A stretch of DNA of 38,915 bases from an uncultured cyanobacterium (GCA_903887375.1 CAISPN010000121.1:1-38915), one strand, 5' to 3'. Positions 27,550 through 36,419 are shown, numbered from the stretch's first letter. Program-made: numbers and translations. Notes: a model not told the origin generated them from the sequence alone.

Positions 27550-28638
27550 TCATATTCCTAAGTTTTGATAAATTTCGGCTATTTTTTGTAGGTATTTTTC
27601 CATAGTGAATATCTTAGCCCTTTGCTGAGCTGCTTTGGCTAATTTCTCTCTCAGTTCATTATTGTTGATGAGAGAATTTAATTTTTCAGCAATATCTTGA
27701 GTATTATAAGGATCTACATATAAGGCAGCATCACCTGCTACTTCTGGTAAAGATGAGATGTTAGAAGTAATCACTGGAGTGCCAAAACTCATTGCTTCTA
27801 GGACAGGAAGTCCAAATCCTTCATAAAGGGATGGGAAAATAAAACAAGTTGCTCCTTGATAAAAATATTGCAACTCCTGTTTACTTACATAATCCAATAA
27901 AATAACTGAGGATGTATTGATGTTTTTTAGTTCTTCTTGCCAAAGCCAAGCTTTTTTACCAATGATCACCAGAGGCTGCTTCAATTTGAGTTGTTGATAG
28001 GCTTCTATTATTCTTTGGACATTTTTTTTAGGTTCAATTGCTCCAACAAATAAGATATAGTTATTTTTTTCAAGTTGATATTTTTCTAGAATATTGTTAT
28101 TTGTAGAATCAATTTTTCTAAAGATAGTTGGTTGGTAAGTAACATGAATTTTCTCTTCTGGATAATTGAATAGCTCAATGATATCTTTTTTGGTACTTTC
28201 TGAAACAGTCACTATACAATGAGATTCTTGCAGGGAAATATTAATTAGTTCTTTAAAAAATCTTTTGTTGTCTAAGGTTAGATGTGGTAATTTGAGAGGA
28301 ATTAAATCGTGAATTGTTGTAATTTTTAATGTATTTTTAATAGTTATTGGCAAAGGGTAGGTTGCATGCCAAATATCTATATTGGGCTGCTTGATCTTAA
28401 ACTGCGATTTGATACGCAACCCTTTAAATAAAAGATTAGATACTCTATAACATTTATATTTTGTGAGTAGCTGATATTGAGCAAGAGGCTCTTGTGGATT
28501 TATTTGGCGACTTGTCAATACAGTAGTTGAATAGCCTAAATGCTTAAGAGCGCTTAGGAGATTCTCTGAATATGTCTTGATTCCAGTGCCCTGGGGTAGC
28601 TCCAGATTGTAACCATCAACCAGGACAATTAAACTCAT
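27550..28638 (-). CDS. Glycosyltransferase family 4 (group 1)
   Basis: This 362-residue GT-B glycosyltransferase begins [20 protein letters not shown], has HDLIPLKLP near residue 110, the donor-domain start [20 protein letters not shown], and the EX7E region [20 protein letters not shown] (near 270), all typical of mannosyl/rhamnosyl-type group 1 enzymes. Its exact sugar is unknown. It lies 12 bases after the ABC-2 permease gene, with the hypothetical protein four bases downstream, within the same minus-strand cluster for polysaccharide synthesis and export. Confidence 0.92.
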   Translation of the reverse strand: MSLIVLVDGYNLELPQGTGIKTYSENLLSALKHLGYSTTVLTSRQINPQEPLAQYQLLTKYKCYRVSNLLFKGLRIKSQFKIKQPNIDIWHATYPLPITIKNTLKITTIHDLIPLKLPHLTLDNKRFFKELINISLQESHCIVTVSESTKKDIIELFNYPEEKIHVTYQPTIFRKIDSTNNNILEKYQLEKNNYILFVGAIEPKKNVQRIIEAYQQLKLKQPLVIIGKKAWLWQEELKNINTSSVILLDYVSKQELQYFYQGATCFIFPSLYEGFGLPVLEAMSFGTPVITSNISSLPEVAGDAALYVDPYNTQDIAEKLNSLINNNELREKLAKAAQQRAKIFTMEKYLQKIAEIYQNLGI

Positions 28639-28650
28639 GTTTTTGTTTTC

Positions 28651-29460
28651 TTAGAGAAGATCCATAAAGTTGGCTTTCCACAACCGAAAACAGCTCCAGC
28701 CCAAAACAAGGATAATAATACCACTTAGCCAAGATTGCCCAATCAGAGATAAATCAGGTAGCTGACCAGATAGAGCAATTTGCCTGATGCTTTCGATAAT
28801 GGGCAAAAGGGGATTTAAAATCAAAAACTGTCTAGCTCTTTCGGGCACAATTATAGCCGGGTAAAACACTGGTGAGGCTATCCAGATCACAAAGCACAAT
28901 ACTTCATAGAAATAGGACAAGTCCCTAAAAAACACATAGAGAGCAGAGAGAACAAAACCTACTCCTGTACACACCAAGATCAAAGCAATCAAGGGTAAAG
29001 GTAGCGCCAGAATATTGAGCAGATTCATATGAGATCGCACGGCAGTCACAATCAGCAATAGAGGCAGTGGACCCATGAATAACTGAATGACATTAGAGGC
29101 GATCATTGAAAGGGGAAAAATGGACAGAGGTAACTTTACCTTATTGAGCAGAGCGCCATTAAACACTATACTAGCTAGGGCTTGAGATGTCGAACTATTG
29201 TAAAAGTTGATTACTACAAGACCAGTAAAAGCAGCTAGAAGATATTCAATAGTTGAGTTGTCATAATATTTTTCAAAGGTCGTGCCAAAAATAACTGTGT
29301 ACAGCCCAGTCATAATAATGGGAGTCATCAAAGACCAGTAAACTCCCAAAAGCGAACCCCTATATCTCGTATTGATGTTCCTCTTGACTAAAACTTGAAG
29401 CAATTCCCAGTAACGTGAAATTTCAGAATTCAGGAAGCCTGCTTTGATTAAAGGGGTCAT
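28651..29460 (-). CDS. ABC-2 type permease for polysaccharide export (Wzm/KpsM-like)
   Basis: This 269-residue inner-membrane permease moves lipid-linked or capsular polysaccharide out of the cytoplasm with an ATPase partner. It opens with ELLQVLVKRNINTRYRGSLL, the conserved cytoplasmic start of Wzm/TagG proteins, followed by six hydrophobic helices and the FRDLSYFYEVLCFVIWIASP block. The Wzt-type ATPase normally follows in the operon, but here glycosyltransferase genes come next and no ATPase is present nearby. It must use an ATPase from elsewhere in the genome. Confidence 0.9.
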   Translation of the reverse strand: MTPLIKAGFLNSEISRYWELLQVLVKRNINTRYRGSLLGVYWSLMTPIIMTGLYTVIFGTTFEKYYDNSTIEYLLAAFTGLVVINFYNSSTSQALASIVFNGALLNKVKLPLSIFPLSMIASNVIQLFMGPLPLLLIVTAVRSHMNLLNILALPLPLIALILVCTGVGFVLSALYVFFRDLSYFYEVLCFVIWIASPVFYPAIIVPERARQFLILNPLLPIIESIRQIALSGQLPDLSLIGQSWLSGIIILVLGWSCFRLWKANFMDLL

Positions 29461-29531
29461 GTAACGATAGTCTAAAATCTAAATCTCTCTAAACACTCTA
29501 TAAAAGTTGAGTTCTTCTGTCAAGGCAAAAT

Positions 29532-29558
29532 CAGGCTTTCCCAATTAGCAAAAGCCTG
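29532..29558 (-). terminator. Possible terminator of the 30-residue membrane gene
   Basis: An 8-bp perfect stem, CAGGCTTT (29532-29539) with AAAGCCTG (29551-29558), has an 11-base loop. On the minus strand it is followed by ATTTTG, a short T-run. It lies 26 bases after the stop of the small gene at 29584. A second, mutually exclusive stem, CCCAA (29540-29544) with TTGGG (29561-29565), overlaps it. Confidence 0.45.
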
Positions 29559-29583
29559 GCTTGGGAAATTTCAAACCAAGAAA

Positions 29584-29676
29584 CTAAGATTTTTTCGCCT
29601 CCAGATAGATCAATGCCTCAAGTCCCATGATCAGAGCAATTATACTCACAATGCCGGCAACAAGGAAGATTACCAT
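29584..29676 (-). CDS. 30-residue single-helix membrane microprotein
   Basis: A 31-codon frame starts at ATG 29676, with GAGG eight bases upstream, and ends in TAG. The peptide begins MVIFLVAGIVSIIALIMGLE, continues as a hydrophobic helix, and ends with a short charged tail (LEAKKS). Size and layout are like the small subunits of photosynthetic complexes (Pet, Psb, Psa or Ndh type), but the sequence matches none I remember well enough to name. A hairpin follows the stop, so it appears to be a monocistronic gene between the polysaccharide cluster and accB. Confidence 0.65.
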   Translation of the reverse strand: MVIFLVAGIVSIIALIMGLEALIYLEAKKS

Positions 29677-29826
29677 ATTCTAAACCTCAGAGGACCTACG
29701 CTAACATTATCGCCAGTCGGAACAGGTTTGCTGTGATCTTTTTTAAAAATCTTAATATTTTTTTCCTTTTTTAATTTTCCTCTTTTGTTTATAATCCAAT
29801 TTTGCGAATATATGTACCAATAAAGA

Positions 29827-30312
29827 CTAGTCGGGTTTAACCCACATCAATGTCTGTCCATACTCGACTGGTTCTCCATTGGAGACCAATATCTCCATGA
29901 CTTGTCCAGAAACTTCAGATTCTATATCATTCATTAATTTCATCGCTTCGATAATACATAGCACTTGACCAGTACGAATACGATCGTTTACAGCGACAAA
30001 AGGTGGCTCCTCTGGCGCCGGAGCCCGATAGAATGTCCCAACCATAGGGCTAGTAACGGGAACATAGTTACGCTCAAGAGGTCCAGGTATATTCTCCTGC
30101 GCAGTAACAGGAGGTGCTGCAACAGGTTGAATTACCGATTGAACTACTTGAGCCGGTTCCTGAGGAACAGAAACCGCGGCAATAGTAGCTTTGGATGTTA
30201 CATCTTTGCGAACCGTCAGCTCAAAGTCATCACTTTTTAGGGTCAATTCCGTGATATCAGTTTGAGCCAAGGCGCTTATAAACTCACGAATCTCACTTAG
30301 ATTAATTGGCAC
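29827..30312 (-). CDS. accB: Acetyl-CoA carboxylase biotin carboxyl carrier protein
   Basis: BCCP carries biotin between the carboxylase and transferase sites of acetyl-CoA carboxylase, the first step of fatty acid synthesis. The protein of about 161 residues has a conserved N-terminal helix (EIREFISALAQTDITELTLK), a Pro/Ala/Val-rich flexible linker (about 60-85), and a C-terminal biotinyl domain with EAMKLMND, whose Lys near 124 is biotinylated. I prefer the GTG at 30312: AGGA lies ten bases upstream and cyanobacterial AccB starts here. A GTG at 30321 would add three residues. efp is directly upstream, the usual cyanobacterial pairing. Confidence 0.95.
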   Translation of the reverse strand: MPINLSEIREFISALAQTDITELTLKSDDFELTVRKDVTSKATIAAVSVPQEPAQVVQSVIQPVAAPPVTAQENIPGPLERNYVPVTSPMVGTFYRAPAPEEPPFVAVNDRIRTGQVLCIIEAMKLMNDIESEVSGQVMEILVSNGEPVEYGQTLMWVKPD

Positions 30313-30337
30313 AGAACACACGTCCTAGTTTTAAGGA

Positions 30338-30895
30338 TTATCCACGACCAAGATACTTGTCCTCACGAGTATCAATACGGATTTTTTCACCTACCGTAAT
30401 GAACAAAGGAACCATTACCTGTGCACCAGTCTCAACAATTGCGGGTTTTGTCCCCCCGGTAGCGGTATCGCCTTTAACACCTGGATCGGTTTCAATAATT
30501 TCCAGGGTTACGGAGTTGGGAAGTTCCACCTCAATAACTTGATCTCCCCAAAAAAGGACATTAGCCTCCATACCTTCTTTAAGATACTTAACGCCATCAC
30601 CAATTTCTTGGGCAGCAAGACTGGATTCCTCAAAGGTTTCCATATCCATAAAGACATACCTTTCGGTATCTTTATAGGTAAATTGCATATTTTTCTTTTC
30701 GATAGTGGCTTGAGCTACTGTCTCTCCTGCACGGAATGTACGTTCAACCACGTTGCCAGATTGAACGTTTTTTAATTTGGTGCGGACGAAGGCAGCGCCC
30801 TTGCCTGGTTTGACATGGAGAAATTCAACTACACGCCAAACAGAGCCATCTATTTCAATTGTGACGCCAACGCGAAAATCGTTACTAGAAATCAT
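30338..30895 (-). CDS. efp: Elongation factor P
   Basis: EF-P relieves ribosome stalling at proline runs by binding between the P and E sites. The 185 residues form the usual three beta-barrel domains: [20 protein letters not shown] at the start, [17 protein letters not shown] with the loop Lys near residue 32, and the C-terminal domain with [13 protein letters not shown] see no EpmA/B or EarP-type modification genes nearby, so the modification state is unknown. It is the first gene of a minus-strand pair with accB, whose GTG start lies 25 bases after the efp stop. Confidence 0.97.
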   Translation of the reverse strand: MISSNDFRVGVTIEIDGSVWRVVEFLHVKPGKGAAFVRTKLKNVQSGNVVERTFRAGETVAQATIEKKNMQFTYKDTERYVFMDMETFEESSLAAQEIGDGVKYLKEGMEANVLFWGDQVIEVELPNSVTLEIIETDPGVKGDTATGGTKPAIVETGAQVMVPLFITVGEKIRIDTREDKYLGRG

Positions 30896-31025
30896 GAACT
30901 GATTTAACAGCCGAGAAAGTTCAAGAACCTATTCTACAAGAAAAATGGTCTTAAACTGAGACTATTGACAACAATGCTAGTCAACTAAGAACATACAAGG
31001 GAAGTCCTATCAAATCAAAAAAATT

Positions 31026-32141
31026 ATGGAAGTAATCTTAGAAAACTCCAAATCATTGCTCAAGAAGGCTTTAACTCTATGTCTTTCTTTGGCTTTGCTT
31101 TTCGGTTCGACCACAGTTGCAAGCGCCCAAGCTCTACCTGAGGGAACTTTAATCAGCTATTTGGCCTCAAGGAATGCCATAACAGATCCCAAAGCACTAC
31201 TGCGCTACTCATTGCCCATAGATAATCCATCTATTCGTCAAATTCAAAAAGATATTGAAGATATTTCTAACCATATCAAGGGTAAACGCTGGTCTTTCAT
31301 TAGTCGTGATGTTCGACAGTCTGCGCTTAATCTCTCACTACATGGTAACGATATACTCAAAAGTATCCCACAAGAGCAACAAGGACAATCCTTGATCGAT
31401 CATCTCAAAGAAGGCATAAATGCTCTACAAGAGTCAGTAGAGAAAAAAGACAAGGAATCAACAATAAAAGAGCAAGCAAGCGTTCTAGACACAATAACAA
31501 CCATAGAGGAAATGATGGTTGTTGGTTTTCCCTTTGAGGTCCCCTCTCAGTATGCCAATCTACCCCAACTAAAGGGACGTGCTGTCATTGCTTTAGAGAC
31601 AACCAAGGGCAACATCAAGCTGGTTCTTGATGGCTACAATGCGCCTGTTAATGCTGGCAACTTTGTAGATCTGGTCAATCGAGGATTTTATGATGGGCTT
31701 CCTTTTACCAGGGCAGAAGAGTTCTTTGTAGTCCAAGCAGGTGATCCACCAGGAGATGCTACTGGTTTCAAAGACCCTTCCACCGGTAAAGATCGCACTG
31801 TTCCTTTGGAAATTCAAATTCGGGGTGAAGATAGTCCAATCTACGGCACAACTTTAGAAGATGCAGGATATTATCTGCCAGAACTTGCTCTTCCTTTCAA
31901 TGCCTATGGTGCCATTGCCACAGCAAGACCTGAAAATGATCCCAATGCAGGCTCTTCGCAGTTTTTTCTCTATAGATTCGATACTGAGCTGACCCCACCT
32001 GGTTTTAATTTAATGGATGGTCGATATTCCGTATTTGGCTATCTAATAGAGGGCAAAGATGTTCTAGATAAAATTACCACTGAAGATAAAATTATCTCAG
32101 CTAAAGTAATTTCTGGTTTAGACAATTTAGTCAAATCATAA
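31026..32141 (+). CDS. Lumenal cyclophilin-type peptidyl-prolyl isomerase (TLP40/CYP38-like)
   Basis: This 371-residue protein has a signal peptide (hydrophobic LTLCLSLALLFGS, cleavage near ASA-QA), a helical N-terminal domain of about 150 residues with a leucine-rich charged bundle, and a C-terminal cyclophilin domain (about 185-365: VIALETTKGNIKLVLDGY, GSSQFFLYRFD). The arrangement matches TLP40/CYP38 of thylakoid lumens, where CYP38 assists photosystem II assembly. Several catalytic residues of active cyclophilins differ (FTRAEEFFVVQAGDP in place of FHRVI..FMIQGGD), so it may act as a chaperone more than an isomerase. The gene ends 20 bases from the convergent gene at 32162. Confidence 0.88.
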   Translation: MEVILENSKSLLKKALTLCLSLALLFGSTTVASAQALPEGTLISYLASRNAITDPKALLRYSLPIDNPSIRQIQKDIEDISNHIKGKRWSFISRDVRQSALNLSLHGNDILKSIPQEQQGQSLIDHLKEGINALQESVEKKDKESTIKEQASVLDTITTIEEMMVVGFPFEVPSQYANLPQLKGRAVIALETTKGNIKLVLDGYNAPVNAGNFVDLVNRGFYDGLPFTRAEEFFVVQAGDPPGDATGFKDPSTGKDRTVPLEIQIRGEDSPIYGTTLEDAGYYLPELALPFNAYGAIATARPENDPNAGSSQFFLYRFDTELTPPGFNLMDGRYSVFGYLIEGKDVLDKITTEDKIISAKVISGLDNLVKS

Positions 32142-32161
32142 CGAGAGTCTAGGATTATTGG

Positions 32162-33397
32162 TTAAAGCGGGAGATTTTGCGAATGTAGTTTAAAACTATT
32201 GAGCTCACCAGCGATTGCTGCTCCTGCATTAATCAAAACTGTGATAATTGGGTCAACTCCTAAAAATACTCCCAAAAAGACAGCGCTCAGGTTGAGTGAT
32301 GTAGCAATACCTATGCTTTGGTAAATCGTAGAGATGGTCTGTTGGGACAAAGTGATAGATTCTTCAATGTTTTGAAGATCATCTTGGTCTTTAAGCTCAA
32401 TTTTACTGCCATCTTGGCCAAGAACCAAATAAGAGCCCTCTATATAGGCGAGATTTTTGCCTTGCTCTTGGGCTGAGTCATTAGATACAACGAGCGCATC
32501 TACTTGAGCTAACTTTTCTAAAGTTTTGCCATCGGGAATATAAACGCCGTATTGTTCTGCTTTTTCTAGGGCAGATACTACAGCTAGAGGAGTGATACCC
32601 CTCAAAGAAAGTCCGAAGTTTAAAGGAAGCCAAGCGCTAGCTCGAGAAAAATCGTTTGTTACTATACCAGTAATACCAGCTAAAACTAAAATAGGTATGA
32701 TTGATCTTTGGGTAATGGGTTGAATTTGCCCTAATAGTTCTGTTTCTGTCAATTTTGGATCTTCGGGAAAGTTTAATTGATTCTCTATTTGCTTTATATT
32801 TGTCTGTCTGAAATTCTCCCCAACTTGCGATAAATTTAAAGCCAAAGCGGCAGCTACTGGATTACCTAGTAACAATTGAGAACTCAGCCATAGAGCATCT
32901 ACACTATCAAAATTGATTGGATTTTCCCTGTTGTTGCTGACTCTTTGCCATAGGGGGCCAGCAGCAGCTACAATTATTCCACCTACTACCACTAAAGGTA
33001 ACTCAAAAGGCGCTGCAACTACACTTGTGACCAATGCCAAAATAGGTAAAGCCATATTATTTTCTTGTTGGCTAATCAGATTATTGGTAATAGGCTCACT
33101 TAAAGTGGCTTTACGAATTATGTGATCAAGATAGTTTAAAAAATCTTGCTTATTAGTATTTTCATTGCTGTAAGAAACTACTAGAGAACTGGCATCTAAA
33201 TTGAAACGATAATCAGTAATTATTGGACTAGATAAAATTAATTTTTCTAAGTTAGAACTATAAAACTCATCTTGCTGTAGAAGCGGAATTTTTAGCCTAA
33301 AACGATCTCCAATAGAATGAACTATATTATATTCAACTAAAGGGAGCTGAGGAACTGGTTTAGGCTTGCTGAGATTAGTTCTTTTAGTTCTTTTCAT
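32162..33397 (-). CDS. HMA-like domain plus catalytically empty P-type ATPase membrane core
   Basis: This 411-residue protein has an N-terminal HMA-like domain (VEYNIVHSIGDRFRLKIPLL, about 21-95) followed by membrane segments that follow the order of P1B-type metal ATPases. LSLRGITPLAVVSALEKAEQ (near 263-282) and KTLEKLAQVDALVV (291-304) match the helix leading to the phosphorylation site, and QTISTIYQSIGIAT and INAGAAIAGELNSFKL match the last helix pair. The phosphorylation motif DKTGT reads SNDSA (305-309), the CPx motif is gone, the actuator domain is reduced to about 30 residues, and the P/N domains to about 35. It cannot pump by the P-type mechanism. It is probably a membrane scaffold or sensor in one operon with the next two genes. 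Confidence 0.75.
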   Translation of the reverse strand: MKRTKRTNLSKPKPVPQLPLVEYNIVHSIGDRFRLKIPLLQQDEFYSSNLEKLILSSPIITDYRFNLDASSLVVSYSNENTNKQDFLNYLDHIIRKATLSEPITNNLISQQENNMALPILALVTSVVAAPFELPLVVVGGIIVAAAGPLWQRVSNNRENPINFDSVDALWLSSQLLLGNPVAAALALNLSQVGENFRQTNIKQIENQLNFPEDPKLTETELLGQIQPITQRSIIPILVLAGITGIVTNDFSRASAWLPLNFGLSLRGITPLAVVSALEKAEQYGVYIPDGKTLEKLAQVDALVVSNDSAQEQGKNLAYIEGSYLVLGQDGSKIELKDQDDLQNIEESITLSQQTISTIYQSIGIATSLNLSAVFLGVFLGVDPIITVLINAGAAIAGELNSFKLHSQNLPL

Positions 33398-33483
33398 TAT
33401 CTAGAAAATTAAAAAAAATCTGCTGACGATCAATATCTCAATAATATTAATCGTGAGCAGTTTATGATTTATCTGAGGTTTAA

Positions 33484-33798
33484 TTATTCGGAAATATTTA
33501 CTTCTTTGGGCTCAGAGGGAGCTTTTGAGTTTTGAGAAGTTTTAATTTCTGATTGAGCTTCTGCTACTAAGTCATTCCAAGATTCACTAGCTTCAGCAAT
33601 GGTTCCTTGAACTTTTTCAAAAGTATCAATACCCCATTTGATGCCACTTTTAGTCATATCGCGTCCTGATTCAGAAATTGTTTTACCAGCTTCAGTGTTG
33701 CCAAGCAGACTAACTGCGCTGCCTACAGCAAGAGCTGCTGCGCCTAAACTAAAAGCCACAACTGGCTCTATTCCTAAAAATAATGCTTCGAAATCCAT
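33484..33798 (-). CDS. DUF5132-like single-helix membrane protein
   Basis: This 104-residue protein has one N-terminal hydrophobic, Gly/Ala-rich helix (VVAFSLGAAALAVGSAVSLL, about 13-32) and an amphipathic charged tail (SGIKWGIDTFEKVQGTIAEA, then NDLVAEAQSEI). The tail pattern resembles, from memory, the DUF5132 family (x-AIKxG..YEK..AE..E..DLVAEA), whose members sit next to HMA-type ATPase genes. The C-terminal 20 residues are polar. It lies between the two HMA-like genes (gaps of 111 and 86 bases) on the same strand, so it probably forms part of the same complex. Its function is unknown. Confidence 0.6.
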   Translation of the reverse strand: MDFEALFLGIEPVVAFSLGAAALAVGSAVSLLGNTEAGKTISESGRDMTKSGIKWGIDTFEKVQGTIAEASESWNDLVAEAQSEIKTSQNSKAPSEPKEVNISE

Positions 33799-33909
33799 AT
33801 GTCCCTCTATTCAAAAACTAATCTGATTTGTTATTAATATTTGAACTACCCTAAGGGAATTCAATTTAGTTTGAATTATAGCAATTTTTAATAAATATGG
33901 AATAAGGTT

Positions 33910-34653
33910 TTATATTTTTTTATTTTTTGGTAATTGAGCAAACCAAAGATCATCACTTACTTGGCTACCGATTGCCCCTCCTACTATTCTTCCAAAAATC
34001 AGGCCAGGAATACCTAAAGTAGCAGAACCAATTGCCCCTCCTACTAATCCACCTAAGGACTCCATCATAATTTCTCTTCCCCCTCTTTCTAAAACCTTCG
34101 CCAGATCTGGTATGGGCGCTTTGTTTTGCTGAAAGTTACGTAGGCTATCTACTGCCACTTGGCCGCCTATGACCTGTCCAACAAAGCTGCCAATATTTCT
34201 ACCAGGAATCATGCCCAAGGGTCCCAGTAACATTCTACCGGTTACAATACCAAATCCCCTGCCGATAACTTGTCCGGCAGATGAGCCAACAATTCTTCCA
34301 CCAAGCTCTTGTAGTGGATTATCTATAGGTAGTTTGAGATGGAATTCATCTTGCGCTGTTTGCTCTTTAAAATCTGCTGGGGTAATCTGCTGGATTGACT
34401 TGAGAAGATTCTCCCTGAAATTATGGAGACTAATTTTTGTAGATTGGTATAAAACTGTGACTGAGTTAGATTTAGGGTTTATTTTGATTTCGCTTACCCA
34501 GGCAATAGAAAGCAAGAGAGTCTCTAGCCTATTTTGAAGAGATGGGTAATCTTGCAGCCAGAATATACGCACCCTCAAGCGTCCTTCTATTTGGTGGATT
34601 ACTTGAACTGCTGAGCTAGTCGGGGTTTCACTAACTTGTTCGACCTGAATCAC
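33910..34653 (-). CDS. CoBaHMA-like domain fused to two glycine-zipper hairpins (calcyanin-like architecture)
   Basis: This protein has 247 residues. Residues about 15-90 form an HMA-like fold with a basic first strand (VIHQIEGRLRVRI) and a second block (VSEIKINPKSNSVTVLYQ), but no metal-binding CxxC, as in the CoBaHMA subfamily. Next come two glycine-zipper hairpins. In the first, Gly recurs every fourth residue at 119, 123, 127, 131, 135, 139, then after a GPLG turn at 147, 151, 155, 159, 163. In the second, at 201, 205, 209, then after an LGIP turn at 217, 221, 225, 229. Calcyanin, the marker of intracellular CaCO3 formation, has three such units. The start is GTG 34653, divergent from ilvD. 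The function is inferred only. Confidence 0.7.
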   Translation of the reverse strand: MIQVEQVSETPTSSAVQVIHQIEGRLRVRIFWLQDYPSLQNRLETLLLSIAWVSEIKINPKSNSVTVLYQSTKISLHNFRENLLKSIQQITPADFKEQTAQDEFHLKLPIDNPLQELGGRIVGSSAGQVIGRGFGIVTGRMLLGPLGMIPGRNIGSFVGQVIGGQVAVDSLRNFQQNKAPIPDLAKVLERGGREIMMESLGGLVGGAIGSATLGIPGLIFGRIVGGAIGSQVSDDLWFAQLPKNKKI

Positions 34654-34736
34654 GGTTTTTCTAAAATTTAGTATGAACCAATTCTAGCAGTCTTAGCCTG
34701 TTAAAATCAGATTTATAAGTATGGAGTAATAGTCTG

Positions 34737-36419
34737 ATGTCCGAGAACCGAAGAAGTAAAATAGTAACTGAGGGAGTACAAAGATCGCCTAACCGGGCCA
34801 TGTTGAGAGCTGTAGGCTTTGGAGATAGTGATTTCACCAAGCCCATTGTCGGCCTAGCCAATGGTTATAGTACTATTACCCCCTGCAACATGGGAATTGG
34901 GGAACTAGCTAAAGCTGCGGAAAAAGGGCTAAGTGAAGCAGGTTCCATGCCTCAGGTATTCGGCACTATAACCATCAGTGACGGTATATCAATGGGAACC
35001 GAGGGAATGAAATACTCTCTAGTTTCACGCGAGGTTATTGCTGATTCGATTGAAACTGTCTGTAATGGGCAAAGTCTAGATGGAGTTTTAGCCATTGGGG
35101 GTTGTGATAAAAACATGCCCGGTGCGATGATCGCTATGGCTAGATTGAATATACCGGCGATTTTTGTCTATGGTGGTACTATTAAGCCTGGGCATTACAA
35201 AGGTCAAGATCTAACTGTTGTAAGTTCTTTTGAGGCAGTAGGTCAGTATAGCGCCGGTAAGATTTCCCAGCAGGAGCTAACAGAAATTGAAAGAAATGCC
35301 TGCCCAGGCGCTGGCTCTTGTGGTGGTATGTATACAGCCAACACCATGTCTTCGGTCTTTGAAGCAATGGGTATGAGCCTGGCCTATTCTTCTACTATGG
35401 CGGCCGAAGATCCAGAAAAGCTAGAAAGTACAGAAAAATCAGCGTATGTACTGGTTGAGGCCATTCGCCGCCAAATTTTACCTAGCCAAATCTTAACTCG
35501 CAAAGCCTTTGAAAATGGGATTGCAGTGATTATGGCTATTGGCGGATCTACTAATGCCGTACTGCATCTGCTGGCGATCTCTCGTACTATAGGAGTGGAG
35601 CTCAGCATAGATGATTTTGAGACTATCCGACAAAAAGTTCCGGTACTTTGCGATCTCAAGCCATCTGGTCGCTATGTGGCTACTGATTTACATCGTTCAG
35701 GTGGAATTCCGCAGGTTATGAAAATTCTCCTTAACCATGGGTTACTTCATGGAGATGCTTTGACTATTTCTGGAGAGACGGTAGCTGAGGTTTTAGCCAA
35801 TGTTCCAGATCAGCCAGCAGCCAATCAAGATGTGATCAGACCTTGGGAAAATCCACTCTATGCTCAAGGGCATTTGGCTATCCTCAAGGGTAATTTAGCC
35901 ACACAAGGGGCTGTTGCCAAAATCAGTGGTGTTAAAAAGCCACAGATCACAGGACCTGCAAGGGTTTTCGAATCTGAAGAGCAATGTCTTGAGGCTATTT
36001 TAGCTAAAAAGATTCAACCGGGAGATGTCCTTGTTATTCGCAATGAAGGTCCTAAAGGCGGCCCAGGTATGCGCGAAATGTTGGCCCCAACTTCGGCAAT
36101 CATTGGCGCTGGCTTAGGCGATTCAGTTGCCCTTATTACTGATGGTCGTTTCTCTGGGGGAACCTATGGTTTGGTCGTTGGCCACGTTGCCCCTGAAGCT
36201 GCAGTTGGCGGAACTATAGCACTAGTAAAAGAAGGCGATAGTATTACTATCGATGCTCAGGCAAAACTATTGCAACTAAATGTCTCCCAAGAAGAACTAG
36301 AGCAAAGATCGGCTAATTGGCAACCTCCTCAACCTCGCTATAAAACCGGAGTTTTAGCTAAATATGCAAAGCTAGTTTGTTCTAGTAGTTTAGGCGCACT
36401 TACAGATTTAAATCTCTAA
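34737..36419 (+). CDS. ilvD: Dihydroxy-acid dehydratase
   Basis: This enzyme dehydrates dihydroxy acids to the 2-keto acids that lead to valine, isoleucine and leucine, directly after IlvC. Its 560 residues match the family. The Fe-S cluster cysteines appear as GGCDKNMPG (near 123) and [16 protein letters not shown] (near 189-195), and the C-terminal GRFSGGTYG is intact. The gene is separate from the leuC-leuD-ilvC operon, lying about 31 kb away. The ATG at 34737 is 83 bases from the divergent start at 34653. Confidence 0.97.
   Translation: MSENRRSKIVTEGVQRSPNRAMLRAVGFGDSDFTKPIVGLANGYSTITPCNMGIGELAKAAEKGLSEAGSMPQVFGTITISDGISMGTEGMKYSLVSREVIADSIETVCNGQSLDGVLAIGGCDKNMPGAMIAMARLNIPAIFVYGGTIKPGHYKGQDLTVVSSFEAVGQYSAGKISQQELTEIERNACPGAGSCGGMYTANTMSSVFEAMGMSLAYSSTMAAEDPEKLESTEKSAYVLVEAIRRQILPSQILTRKAFENGIAVIMAIGGSTNAVLHLLAISRTIGVELSIDDFETIRQKVPVLCDLKPSGRYVATDLHRSGGIPQVMKILLNHGLLHGDALTISGETVAEVLANVPDQPAANQDVIRPWENPLYAQGHLAILKGNLATQGAVAKISGVKKPQITGPARVFESEEQCLEAILAKKIQPGDVLVIRNEGPKGGPGMREMLAPTSAIIGAGLGDSVALITDGRFSGGTYGLVVGHVAPEAAVGGTIALVKEGDSITIDAQAKLLQLNVSQEELEQRSANWQPPQPRYKTGVLAKYAKLVCSSSLGALTDLNL

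Noticed and set aside
34169-34537. 122-residue open frame opposite the glycine-zipper gene
   Set aside because: It results from the repetitive Gly/Pro codons of the real gene on the other strand; the Pro-rich translation has no family likeness.
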